This document shows, in pieces, positions 1-8,900 of a DNA stretch of 64,000 bases. The stretch comes from Streptomyces sp. SCUT-3 (GTDB lineage: Bacteria > Actinomycetota > Actinomycetes > Streptomycetales > Streptomycetaceae). The translations under genes and the position numbers were made by a program. The notes beneath the pieces are model-generated. The model saw only the letters and a list, made by a program, of their open reading frames with translations, made no database searches and was not told where the DNA came from. The stretch lies in the NCBI RefSeq assembly GCF_014083985.1, contig NZ_CP046907.1, positions 3,634,501 through 3,698,500 on the forward strand, given 5' to 3'. Position 1 is the stretch's first letter. Every line of letters begins with the position of its first letter.

Positions 1-2482
1 GCCGGGCCACCGCGTGCCAGGCCAGCCGGCGCACCTGGGCCAGGACCTCGGGGCGGCCGTCGGAGCGCCCGTCGGGGCGGCCGTCGGGGCCGGGGAAGCG
101 GTCCAGCATGGCGAGGAGGCCGGAGCGTCCCCGGAACAGGCCCGGCTCCCGCACGAACTCGTTGGCGCAGCCGTGGCCCACGGCGGAGACGAAGCCGGCG
201 AGCTCCGGATCGTCGGCGTGGGCGAGGTAGTGCCGGGCGACGAGGGCCGGGCCGCCGCTGCCGCCGTCCAGGTAGAGGGTGTGCCGGCGGCCGTTCTTCA
301 CCTGGCGGGTGCCGTCCGGCATGGTCACGCAGTGGCCGGTCTCCCAGCGCAGCGCCTCGCGGGCGGCGCGCAGGTACCGCTTGTCGCCGACGGTCTCGTA
401 CAGCCGCAGGTGGAGCAGGGCCGCTCCGCTCATGCCGTGGATCAGGCCGGCGGTCCCGGGCAGCACGGGGGCGGGCTGCGCGCCGTCCGCGGTGCCGTCC
501 GAGGTTCCCCCCGGGGCGCCGTCCGGGTCGAGCAGGGCGGCGAGGCGGTCGGCGGTGCGGACGGCCTCGTCGAGGAGGGCGCCGTCGCCGGTGACGGCGG
601 AGAAGTGGAGCAGGGCCAGGGCCGTGCCGACCTGCCCGGAGAACATGCCGACGGCGGCGGGCCGCCGGGCGGCGCGGGCCCGCTCCAGGACCTCCAGGGC
701 CTCCTGGGTGCGGCCGAGTTCGTGGAGGACCACCGCGGTGCCGGACAGTCCGTCGTACAGGCCGGGTGCGGGCGCGGCCCGCCGGGCGGCGTCGACCAGC
801 CAGTCGGTGTACTCGGCGGGGACGGGGACCTGCGCGCGGTGCAGCGCGAACAGGACGCCGGCCGCGCCGTGGGCCAGGCCTGCGCCGCCGGAGCGGAACA
901 CCTCCGGGTCGGCGGGGAACAGGCGGTCCGTGCGCTCGGGGGTCGCGCCGGCGCGGATGCCGGCCGCCAGCCGGTCCCGCAGGGACGGCCAGTCGAGGCG
1001 GTCGGCCCCGAACAGCTCCCGCACGACGGCCTCGCCCCCGGCGGACGGCGCGGGCGCCCCGGCCGCCGCACGCCCGGCCGGGGCGGCGGGCAGGCGGGGG
1101 CCGGCGTCGGCCGGGAGGCCGAAGCGCTCGCGGACGAACGCCTCCATGGCCCCGACCTTGCCCGGTTCGCGGTCCGCCAGCTCCGGCATCGGCATGAGCA
1201 TCATCCGCCAGGCGGCGCGCAGGGCGTGCCGGTCGGCGTCGGCCCGGGACAGCCCGGCGGGGGCGGCGAAACCGGGGGCGCCCATCACCGGGCCGGCGGC
1301 CTCGTCCAGGTCCGCGGCGTACTCGAAGTCGATCAGGACGACCGAGCCGTCGGGGCGCAGCAGGATGTTGCCGGGGTGCAGGTCGCCGAAGGCGAGGCCG
1401 CGGCCGTGCACGGCGTCCAGCGCCTCCTCCAGGCGCTCGGTCACCCCGGACACCCACCGCAGGTACTCGGCGACCGCCTCGTCCGTGACGTTCCGGTGCA
1501 CCAGCGGGTACCGGGCCACCACGGCCTCGAGCAGCCGCTTCCCCTCGATGTACTCCTCGACCAGGAAGTGGTGCTCCCACACGGTGCGCACCTCGTGCAC
1601 CCGGGGCACGCAGTCCAGCCCCTCCAGCCGCCGCAGTGCCCGGTACTCGCGGTGCAGGCGTTCCACGGCGTCGGTGCCGGTGCCGTCGAGGCCGCTGTGG
1701 GGGCGGGCCTCGCGCAGCACCACTTTCTCCCCGGTGTCGCGGTGCTCGGCCAGGTAGATGCCGCCGGCGTTGGAGAAGTGCAGCGCTTCGACGACCGTGT
1801 ACGGGAAGTCGTCGTCGCGGGCTTCCCGGCGGGCCTCCAGGTGGGGTTCCAGGACGTCCGGCACGTCCACCCACTCGGGGGTGCGGAACACCGGGCCCCG
1901 GAGGTCGGGGACCAGTTCGCCCGAGGGCGCCCGCAGCGCCGGGACGGGCGTGCCGTCCTCGCCGGTGCACCAGCGTTCCACGAAAGCGCCGTAGCGCACG
2001 AAGACGGGGCCGGCGCCGATCCGCAGGTCGCTGAGGACGTAGGGGCCCCGCTGTCCGTCCAGGGCCCGCACCAGTTCGGGGAGCAGCTCACGGAACTGCT
2101 GCTCGTCGGCCGGGTAGACGGTGACGAACTTCCCGCTGCTCGAACGGCTCATGTACTTGTCGGCGGCCAGCAGCAGGGCGGTGCGGCTGCGCAGGAACTT
2201 GAACGGGACACGGCGCTCCGTGCAGATCCGGGCGGCGGTGTCGAGGGTCTTCCCGGCGTCCTCGGGGACGGCCGACAGGTGGATCTTCCAGCCCTGCTCG
2301 GCCGGCTGCGTCCCGGTGGGCACCATCGAGACCCACAGCCCCCGGGAGGAGCGCCGCCAGCCCGGCGGGACGGCGGCCTCGGCCAGGGGGTAGCGGGTGT
2401 CCTCGTCGCGCATGCGGTCCGGGGTGTCGTAGTACAGCCGGTCGGCGACGCAGTACAGCTGGGTGCTCTGGGGGTCCGGCAT
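1..2482 (-). CDS. class III lanthipeptide synthetase (LanKC), partial at left edge
   Basis: These are the first 827 codons of a LanKC enzyme; the gene runs off the window, so its C-terminus is unseen. Such enzymes phosphorylate Ser/Thr of a precursor peptide, eliminate the phosphate, and close lanthionine or labionin rings. Seen: a lyase-type N-terminus (about residues 1-215) with GPYVLSDLRIGAGPVFVRY; a kinase-like domain (about 225-490) with HGRGLAFGDLHPGN (catalytic Asp/Asn) and LIDFEYA (metal-binding Asp); then the start of a LanC-like cyclase region (from about 535) with GLFRGRSGLLAML. No W-C-x-G or C-H-G zinc motif appears in the visible part, which favours class III over class IV. ATG at 2482 has GGGAG about 7 nt upstream. 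It lies 31 nt after the MFS gene, so the two are probably co-transcribed. Its likely substrate is the 52-aa peptide at 3980-4138. Confidence 0.93.
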   Translation of the reverse strand, partial: MPDPQSTQLYCVADRLYYDTPDRMRDEDTRYPLAEAAVPPGWRRSSRGLWVSMVPTGTQPAEQGWKIHLSAVPEDAGKTLDTAARICTERRVPFKFLRSRTALLLAADKYMSRSSSGKFVTVYPADEQQFRELLPELVRALDGQRGPYVLSDLRIGAGPVFVRYGAFVERWCTGEDGTPVPALRAPSGELVPDLRGPVFRTPEWVDVPDVLEPHLEARREARDDDFPYTVVEALHFSNAGGIYLAEHRDTGEKVVLREARPHSGLDGTGTDAVERLHREYRALRRLEGLDCVPRVHEVRTVWEHHFLVEEYIEGKRLLEAVVARYPLVHRNVTDEAVAEYLRWVSGVTERLEEALDAVHGRGLAFGDLHPGNILLRPDGSVVLIDFEYAADLDEAAGPVMGAPGFAAPAGLSRADADRHALRAAWRMMLMPMPELADREPGKVGAMEAFVRERFGLPADAGPRLPAAPAGRAAAGAPAPSAGGEAVVRELFGADRLDWPSLRDRLAAGIRAGATPERTDRLFPADPEVFRSGGAGLAHGAAGVLFALHRAQVPVPAEYTDWLVDAARRAAPAPGLYDGLSGTAVVLHELGRTQEALEVLERARAARRPAAVGMFSGQVGTALALLHFSAVTGDGALLDEAVRTADRLAALLDPDGAPGGTSDGTADGAQPAPVLPGTAGLIHGMSGAALLHLRLYETVGDKRYLRAAREALRWETGHCVTMPDGTRQVKNGRRHTLYLDGGSGGPALVARHYLAHADDPELAGFVSAVGHGCANEFVREPGLFRGRSGLLAMLDRFPGPDGRPDGRSDGRPEVLAQVRRLAWHAVAR

Positions 2483-2513
2483 CGTGCTTCTCCCTGTGTG
2501 CGGGGCTGCGGGG

Positions 2514-3854
2514 CTACGGGGTCTCGGGGGTGGCGGCAGCGGCGGGCTGTTCCTGCGGGGGCCGCCGGCTCCCGGGCACCCCGGAGGTGCCGGGGGCATC
2601 GGGCACGCCGGGGGTGTCGGGCGCGCCGGGGGCGTCGGCCCGGGCCCCGGCGGCGGGGAGCGGGCGGCGCATGGACGGCGCCACGGTGATCACCACCGCG
2701 CACAGGGCGAACACCGCGGTGACGGCGCCGAAGCCGGCGGCCGGCCCCCACAGGGTCAGCGCGGTCCCGGCGGCGAGCGGGCCCAGCGGAACGACCAGGG
2801 AGGAGACGAAGGACGCCGCGCTCTGGACCCGGCCGACCAGGTCCTCGGGAGTGGCCGTGAGCAGGCTGGTGAGGAAGCCGATGTTGGCCACGGCGGCCAC
2901 CGCCAGGCAGGCCGCGACCAGGAGCCCCATGAGCAGGACGCTGCGGTGGAACAGCAGGACGCCCGCGGCCGCGGTGCAGGCCCAGCAGGTGGCGGCGATC
3001 ATCGCGCCCGGGGGGACCTTGGGGGCCACGCGGGGGGCCAGCAGGGCGCCCAGCAGCGAGCCGACGGAGGTGAGCGAGACGACGAGGCCCGCGTCGACAC
3101 CGGAGCTCCCCCCGTCGGAGGCGACGGTGAGCGCGGTGAACATCATGGCGCTGAAGGCCGCGTTCATGCCCAGGCCGAAGACGAGCAGGGCGGTGCGCAG
3201 GTAGGGCCGGCCCAGGACGAAGACGACACCGGCGGTGAGTTCCCGCCGGCTGAAGGGGGCCCTGCGGCGGGCGGGGACGGACCGCGCCCGGACCAGGGCC
3301 AGGCAGCCGACCGACAGCAGCAGCCCCACGGCCTCCGCGGCGAACGGCAGGGCCGGGTGCCACGCGAACAGCGCGCCCCCGACCGCCGGTCCGGCCAGTC
3401 GGGTGGCGGCGGACCGCGCCTGGATCCGGGAGGAGGCGGTGGCCAGCTGCTCCTCGGGCACGACGGTCCGCAGCAGGCCGAGGGCGGCCGGCCCGCACAG
3501 GCTGGTGAGCACGGCACCCGACGCGGTGACCGCCAGGATCAGCGGCAGAGGCGCGCCGCCGAGCAGCACGGCGCCCGCGAGGACGGCGGCGGCCAGGGCG
3601 ATCGCGCTCTCGCAGAGGATCACCAGCCGGCGTCGCTCGACGGCGTCGGCCAGCGCACCGCCGGGCAGCATGGTCACCAGCAGGGCGCCGACCGAGACGG
3701 TGCCGACGGCTCCCGCGACCACCGCGGAACCCGTCTGCCGCAGCACCAGCAGGGGCAGGGCGATCGAGGACAGCTGCGCGCCCAGGGTGGTCAGCAGGCC
3801 GCTGATCCACAGCAGTCGGAAGTCCCTGTTCCGGCTGAGAGGGGAGTTCTTCAT
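2514..3854 (-). CDS. MFS transporter, likely peptide exporter of the RiPP locus
   Basis: A 446-aa membrane protein of the major facilitator superfamily, MFS_3/EntS-like. The N-terminus SRNRDFRLLWISGLLTTLG is typical of this branch. About 12 hydrophobic segments follow, with an ADAVERRR loop after TM2 that matches the conserved G-x-x-x-D-x-x-x-R-R loop. The last ~45 residues are a hydrophilic Pro/Gly/Ala-rich tail with repeats such as APGAPDTPGVPDAPG, probably disordered. It sits between the precursor gene (126 nt upstream) and lanKC (31 nt downstream) on the same strand, so export of the modified peptide is the likely role; substrate is inferred from position only. ATG at 3854 has a modest GGTAGG ribosome site. 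Confidence 0.9.
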   Translation of the reverse strand: MKNSPLSRNRDFRLLWISGLLTTLGAQLSSIALPLLVLRQTGSAVVAGAVGTVSVGALLVTMLPGGALADAVERRRLVILCESAIALAAAVLAGAVLLGGAPLPLILAVTASGAVLTSLCGPAALGLLRTVVPEEQLATASSRIQARSAATRLAGPAVGGALFAWHPALPFAAEAVGLLLSVGCLALVRARSVPARRRAPFSRRELTAGVVFVLGRPYLRTALLVFGLGMNAAFSAMMFTALTVASDGGSSGVDAGLVVSLTSVGSLLGALLAPRVAPKVPPGAMIAATCWACTAAAGVLLFHRSVLLMGLLVAACLAVAAVANIGFLTSLLTATPEDLVGRVQSAASFVSSLVVPLGPLAAGTALTLWGPAAGFGAVTAVFALCAVVITVAPSMRRPLPAAGARADAPGAPDTPGVPDAPGTSGVPGSRRPPQEQPAAAATPETP

Positions 3855-3931
3855 CGCACCTACCCAGTGCTCCGGGATCTGACGGGCCGGTACCGCGGGG
3901 GAGGCCCTGGGGAAAAGGTCCGCGAACGCCG

Positions 3932-3965
3932 CGGGGCGGCTCCCCCCGAAGAGGGAGCCACCCCG
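3932..3965 (-). terminator. UUCG-capped hairpin after the precursor gene
   Basis: On the minus-strand transcript a 15-bp stem (with G-U pairs) closes on a UUCG tetraloop, 14 nt after the precursor stop codon and before the MFS gene. It has no U tract. It probably acts as a partial terminator or 3' stabiliser, so that precursor mRNA outnumbers mRNA for the transporter and synthetase. Confidence 0.65.
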
Positions 3966-3979
3966 GCCGCGGGTCGGAA

Positions 3980-4138
3980 TTACTTCGCCGACTCGACCAC
4001 GCTCAGCAGGCTGATGCAGTTGCCGTCGGCGGCGGAGTCGCCGGCGACGGAGCCGGTGCCCTGCATGTCGAGGACGGAAGCGCTGTGGGCCTCGACCTCG
4101 GCCTCGTCCTCGCGGGGGGTCTCGATGTTCTCGGCCAT
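3980..4138 (-). CDS. lanthipeptide-like precursor peptide, 52 aa
   Basis: Short acidic peptide that begins MAENIETPRED. The ATG at 4138 follows an excellent AGGAGGT site 5 nt upstream. Residues 22-26 (VLDMQ) match the hydrophobic-x-x-hydrophobic-Gln leader box recognised by class III synthetases. The probable core after about residue 27 has Thr28, Ser30, Ser35, Ser43, Ser46, Ser50 and a single Cys41 (NCISLLSVVESAK at the C-terminus). Known class III cores carry S-x-x-S-x(2-5)-C; here the only Cys precedes the S-LL-S pair, so at most one thioether ring can form, probably from Ser30/Ser35 to Cys41. It is the first gene of the precursor-MFS-lanKC unit, isolated by hairpins on both sides. Residues 11-18 (DEAEVEAH) resemble residues 49-58 of the 67-aa peptide at 9358-9561. 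Confidence 0.8.
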   Translation of the reverse strand: MAENIETPREDEAEVEAHSASVLDMQGTGSVAGDSAADGNCISLLSVVESAK

Positions 4139-4356
4139 GGTGACCTCCTGTGTGTGATGCGTGATTTCGGCCGTCCGCCGGACGATGACCCCGTGTCCGG
4201 GGCCCTGTGGCGGGGGCCGGCCGGCGGTGCCCGCCGACATGCAGAACGTTATGGAGCGAGGGTTCGAAAGGGCCCCGGAGCCGGTATGGGAGCGGTATTT
4301 CACCAGCTCACGCAGGGGTTCCCGCCCGCGCGCGGGGCGCTGGAGGAGATGCCGGA

Positions 4357-4400
4357 ACGGCGGACGGCCGGCACCCGGGAGGGTGCCGGCCGTCCGCCGT
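4357..4400. terminator. 20-bp perfect hairpin, GGGA loop
   Basis: A perfect 20-bp inverted repeat (4357-4376 with 4381-4400) around a 4-nt loop. It lies 37 nt beyond the GAF gene stop and 219 nt before the precursor start. It marks the end of the radical SAM-to-GAF transcript, so the precursor gene needs its own promoter between about 4140 and 4356. I see no confident -10/-35 pair there. Confidence 0.85.
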
Positions 4401-4436
4401 GGCTCGGTGCGCGAACAGGGGCCGGGAGCGGGCCGT

Positions 4437-5138
4437 TCAGTCGCCGCCCGGTGTTTCGAGCAGCTCCCTGAGCGCGTCGAGGAGTTCCAGCCCCCGGGCG
4501 CGGCCGGAGGCGCCGAGAGCACCGGCCGCGGCCGGGGCCCCGTCCGCGGGCAGGCGCGCCCCGCCCGCCGCCGCGCCGGCCATGGCCGCGGCGACGGTCT
4601 CGTCGCGCCGGTCCACCGCCACCCGCAGCGCGGCGGCCGCCTGCCGGGCGAACAGGGCGAGCAGGTCGAGCTCGCCCAGGCTGGACCTGGACTGCGGCAC
4701 GGGGTCGAGCACCTCCAGGACGCCCAGCACCCGGGTCCGGTGGATCAGCGGCGCGGCCATCAGCGACTCGGGGACGTACCGGGTGGACTCGGCCAGGTCA
4801 CGGGCGAAGGACTCCTCCCGGGCGAGATCGTCCACGATCATGGGTTCGCCGGACACGGCGACCCATCCCGCGATGCCGCGCCCCGCCGGGAAGCGGGTGC
4901 CGACCAGGAACTCCTCCCCCCGGCCGGAGACCGCCTGGAAGACCAGCTCGTCGGTCTCCTCGTCGAGCAGGAAGATCGAGCTGGCCTGGGCGCCGAAGAT
5001 GGCCCGGGCCGTTTCGACGATCGACTGCAGGAGCTCCCGCTCCACGGTGGTGTCCTGGACGCCCGGCGCGGTCGACGGGGCCGGTGCGGCCGGTGCGGCC
5101 GACGGGGCCGGCGGGGGGAAGGAGTCGGTCGGCTTCAA
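4437..5138 (-). CDS. GAF-domain sensor protein
   Basis: A 233-aa soluble protein. After a Pro/Ala-rich N-terminus (about 1-30), a GAF domain spans about residues 33-170, with the recognisable FGAQASSIFLLDEETDELVF and AGRGIAGWVAVSGEPMIVDD segments. The C-terminal ~60 residues are Ala-rich helical. GAF domains bind small ligands such as cyclic nucleotides or haem, or act as redox sensors; the ligand here is unknown. The start is TTG at 5138, overlapping the S8 protease stop (TTGA) with GAGGTGA upstream, so translation is coupled. Because a class III nucleotide cyclase is encoded two genes earlier in the same operon, a cyclic-nucleotide-reading role is possible but inferred. Confidence 0.85.
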   Translation of the reverse strand: MKPTDSFPPPAPSAAPAAPAPSTAPGVQDTTVERELLQSIVETARAIFGAQASSIFLLDEETDELVFQAVSGRGEEFLVGTRFPAGRGIAGWVAVSGEPMIVDDLAREESFARDLAESTRYVPESLMAAPLIHRTRVLGVLEVLDPVPQSRSSLGELDLLALFARQAAAALRVAVDRRDETVAAAMAGAAAGGARLPADGAPAAAGALGASGRARGLELLDALRELLETPGGD

Positions 5139-5980
5139 GAGTCACCTCGGTTGTCTGTCCGGACGTTGGCCGCGGAGAGGTAGAGCATGGTCTTGACCTG
5201 GAAGGGCGTCAGGTTCGGGTGCTTGCTCATGACGCGTGCGCACAGGCCGGTGATGAAGGGGGTCGCGAAGCTGTTGCCGGTGGTGCGGATCGTGGTGCCG
5301 CCGAGCCAGGGCACGGTCACGTTCTGCCCGGGGGCGAAGAACTCGACGGGCGGGGAGGGGTTGTACAGGTACAGGTCCGGGGCGTCCTCCTCGTGGCTGC
5401 CCACCGAGACGACGGAGGAGAAGCGCCAGGGGAAGCTCTCCACCGGGGTGTTGTGGGCGGACGCCACGACGACCGTCCGGCCGAAGTACGCCTCGTCGGC
5501 GAGGACGCGCAGCTCGTCGACGAAGCGGGACCGGGTGGTGGACAGGCTGAGGTTGATCACGTCGAACCGCTGCTCCACCGCCCAGCGCAGTCCGGCCAGG
5601 AGCACGTCGCCGGTCCCGGAGAACCTCTCCCCCAGGACGCGGACGCTGTACAGCTCGCAGTCGGGCGCGGCGCGGCGGATGATCCCGGCGCACGCGGTGC
5701 CGTGGCCGCAGGTGTCCCCGGTGTCGGTCTCCTCGATCCGCACGCCGTCCCCGTCCTTGACGGCGACGTAGGAGCCGTCGACGGTCCCGATCGCCGGATG
5801 GTCGCGTTCCACGCCGGTGTCCACGACGCAGACCCGCACCCCGGCGCCGGTGGATCCGCCCCAGGCCGCTTCGGGGGTGATCCGGCCGCCGCCGGCGACC
5901 AGCCGGATGTCCTCGGGGCCGCGGCCCCGCAGGCTCCAGGTCAGGGCGGAGCCGGCCGGGGGCGCGGATACGGTGCTCAT
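5135..5980 (-). CDS. S8 (subtilisin-like) serine protease, cytoplasmic
   Basis: A 281-aa subtilase with an intact catalytic set: Asp54 (VCVVDTGV), His93 (GHGTACAG), oxyanion Asn177 (ASAHN) and Ser237 (GNSFATP). No signal peptide and no long prodomain precede the catalytic domain, so it most likely works inside the cell. ATG at 5980 overlaps the stop of the upstream cyclase gene (ATGA), and its own stop overlaps the GAF start, so all three are tightly coupled. In a RiPP locus an intracellular S8 protease is a good candidate for leader removal, either from the 67-aa or the 52-aa peptide. That role is inferred from context, not from the sequence itself. Confidence 0.92.
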   Translation of the reverse strand: MSTVSAPPAGSALTWSLRGRGPEDIRLVAGGGRITPEAAWGGSTGAGVRVCVVDTGVERDHPAIGTVDGSYVAVKDGDGVRIEETDTGDTCGHGTACAGIIRRAAPDCELYSVRVLGERFSGTGDVLLAGLRWAVEQRFDVINLSLSTTRSRFVDELRVLADEAYFGRTVVVASAHNTPVESFPWRFSSVVSVGSHEEDAPDLYLYNPSPPVEFFAPGQNVTVPWLGGTTIRTTGNSFATPFITGLCARVMSKHPNLTPFQVKTMLYLSAANVRTDNRGDS

Positions 5981-8900
5981 CGGTTCGTCAGGCCTTCCTT
6001 CTGCGGTGCCGCGGCGTGCGGCGGGTTCCCGTGCGGCGGGTCTGCGGGCGGCGGGTCTGCGGGCGGGCGCTCTTCGAGCAGCCGGTCCCGGAGCGCGCGG
6101 GCCCGGGCGGCGCCGGCCCGGTACCCCTTGGCGTCGAACAGGAGGGCGGCCCCGGCGGCCGAGCCGGCGGCCTCCGCGGGCCGGCCCAGAGCGGCCAGCA
6201 CGTGCGCGCGGTCGAGGGCGGCGACGGCCTGCACGAGCGGGGAGTCGGTAGCGGCGGCGGAGGCCACGGCCCGGTCCGCCAGGGCGGCGGCGGGCCCGGT
6301 GGAGCCGGCCGACGCGGCGGTCCGGGCGCGCAGCCCGTCGAGGTCGGCGGACTCCGAGCACGACAGCCCCCCGTCCGGTGCGAGGGCCCGCCCGTCCGCC
6401 TCCGCCCGCCCGTCCGCCTCCGCCTCCGGCTGCCCGTGGTCCAGGGCGAGCCGGGTCAGGTCCCGGGAGATGCTGCCCAGCAGGCCGGCGTCCCCCAGCG
6501 CGTGGCACGCCTCCTCGGCCTTCAGGAGCAGCGTCCGGGCACGGTGGTGCCGGCCGGTGAGCGAGGCCGCGGAGGCGGCGAACAGCGGCACGAAGACGGC
6601 GGCCTCGGCGTAGCCGAGTTCCCCGGCGAGGCGCTCGGCCTCGGCCAGGCGGGCGGAGGCGTCCTCCCACTGCCCGTCCAGCGCGAGGAGCACGGCGAGC
6701 GGGCAGTTGAGGGTGACGCGCACGATGCGGCGCCCGGGGCCGTGCGCGTCGAGCAGCTCGCGGCAGCGGGCCACCGCCTCGGGCACCGGGGTCGGGCCGC
6801 GCCACAGGGAGATGCCCGTCGCGCCCAGGGCGGCGGCGCGTTCGGGTTCGGCGTCGGCCCGCACCGCGTGCTCCAGGGCCTCTTCCAGGAGCAGGCCCGC
6901 CGCGGCGTGCCGGCCGTCCAGCTGGTGCTGCTGGGCGAGTCTGAGGCAGGCCCTGGCCACGCCGAGGTCGTCCCCCGCGGCGCGGAAGACGGGCAGGGCC
7001 GTGCGCGCGGCGTCGGCGGCCGGGACCGCTCCGGGCCGGTCGTCGTGGACGGCCAGGGCGATCCGGGCGTGCGCCGCGTTGACTGCGTCCCCTGTGCTCT
7101 CCGCCGCCTCCAGGGCGTCCCGCAGCAGTGACCGACCCTGTTCGGCCCGGCCCGCCGCCAGCCGGGCCTCGCCGAGCCGGCGGGCCGCCTCCGCCCGGGC
7201 CGGCTCGCCCGGCCGGGACAGGGCCAGGGCGCGTTCCAGCAGGTCGGCGGCCCAGGCCAGGTCGGCCCTGGCCAGGGCCCGGGCGCCCGCCGCCGTGAGC
7301 CGCTCGCAGGCGTGCAGGCGCAGCCGGTCGGTGTGCGGGTCCGCCAGGCCCAGTTCGGCCCGGTACCGGTGGGCGCGTTCCAGGTGGCCGCCCACGGTCC
7401 CGTTCTCGGCGCCGTGCCGCTGCAGGACGAGGGCGGCCTGCTCGTGCCGTTCGGCCCGTGCCCGCTTGGCCATGCGCCGGTAGGCGACCTCCTGGACGAG
7501 GCCGCTGCTGAAGCGGAAGGGGGCCCGGCCGCCGAGGGCGCGGCGCGGGGGTTCGACCAGCCGGCGCCGGGTCAGGCTCCGCAGGACGGACGGCACCGCC
7601 GTGCCGCCGCGGGGTCCCCGCCGGCCGGACGCCGGGTCCGCGGCGCCCGCGGCGCCCGCTCCGGCCGCGGCCGCGGTCAGGTCGGCCAGTTCGTCGAGGT
7701 GGAACTCCCTGCCCAGGACGGCGGCCAGGTCCAGGGCGGTGCGCTCGGCGCGGTCCAGCGTGTCGAGCCGGGCGCCGATCAGCGCGTGGACGGTGGGCGG
7801 CAGGGCGTCCGCGGGGCACGCCTCGCCCGGTTCCCCCTCCGCCATCATCGACAGCAGCTGCTCCAGGTGGAGCGGGTTGCCCTCGGCCCGTTCCACGGCG
7901 AGGGCGGAGCCGGCCCGGTGGGCGGCCACCTCGTCCAGCCCGACCGCCAGCAGGGCGGACTCCTCCGGGGACAGGCCGGAGAGCATGAGCGCGGCCGAGC
8001 GCAGCCGTCCGCTGCCCCAGCCCGGGCGCAGGTCCGGCAGTTCGGGCCGCGCGACGCACACGACGAGCACCGCGGCCTGCTCCAGCTCCTCCAGGAGCCG
8101 GTCCAGCACGTCGAAGAGGACCGGGGAGGCCCAGTGGCAGTCGTCGACGGCCAGCACCACCGCGCGTTCCTGCGCCAGGACGGCCAGGACGTCGACGAGC
8201 GCCGCGCACGTGTCGTCCAGCGAGGGGTTGGGCGTGCCGTCGCGCAGCAGCCCCGACTCCAGGACGGCCAGCGCGGCCCGCATCTCCGAGCGGGCCGCGG
8301 CGTCGTCCTCCCCGGGCGGGAGCGCGGCCGCCAGGGCCTGGCGGAGCGCGTCGGCCAGCGGGGCGAGGCTGCCCGCGTCACCGTAGGGGCGGCAGCGCCC
8401 GGTGCCCTCCGTGACCGGCTCCCGGGCGCGGGTGCGGTCGAGCCACTCCCGCACCAGCCGGGTCTTGCCCATGCCCGCCTCGCCGTAGACGGTGACGAGG
8501 TGGGACGCCTGCTGGACGAGGGTCCGGCGCAGGAGGAGGTCCAGTTCGGCGAGTTCCGTCTCCCGGCCGACGAACGGGGTGTCGAACCTGCGGAGGGTCT
8601 CGGGGCCGTCGTCCCGCACGGCCAGCAGCCGGCGCGCGGCGACCGGTTCCGCCTTGCCCTTGAGCAGCAGCGGCCCCACCGGTTCGGTGACGGCGGCGGA
8701 GCCGGCCGCCCGCACGGTGGTGGGGCCGACCAGCACCTGCCCGGCGGCCGCGTTCTGCTCCAGGCGGGCCGCGACGTTCACCACCTCGCCGGAGACCAGG
8801 GCCTGGCGGGCCGAGGCGTCGGTGCCGGTGACGACCTCGCCGGTGTTGACGCCGATCCGCACGTCCAGCCGGACGCCGAGGTCCGCGGTCAGCTCCTCGT

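Noticed and set aside
14-2689. Very long open frame (about 890 codons) on the + strand opposite lanKC
   Set aside because: Repetitive Gly/Ala/Arg/Gln composition and no domain; the minus strand encodes a clear LanKC with kinase motifs. High GC keeps antisense frames open.
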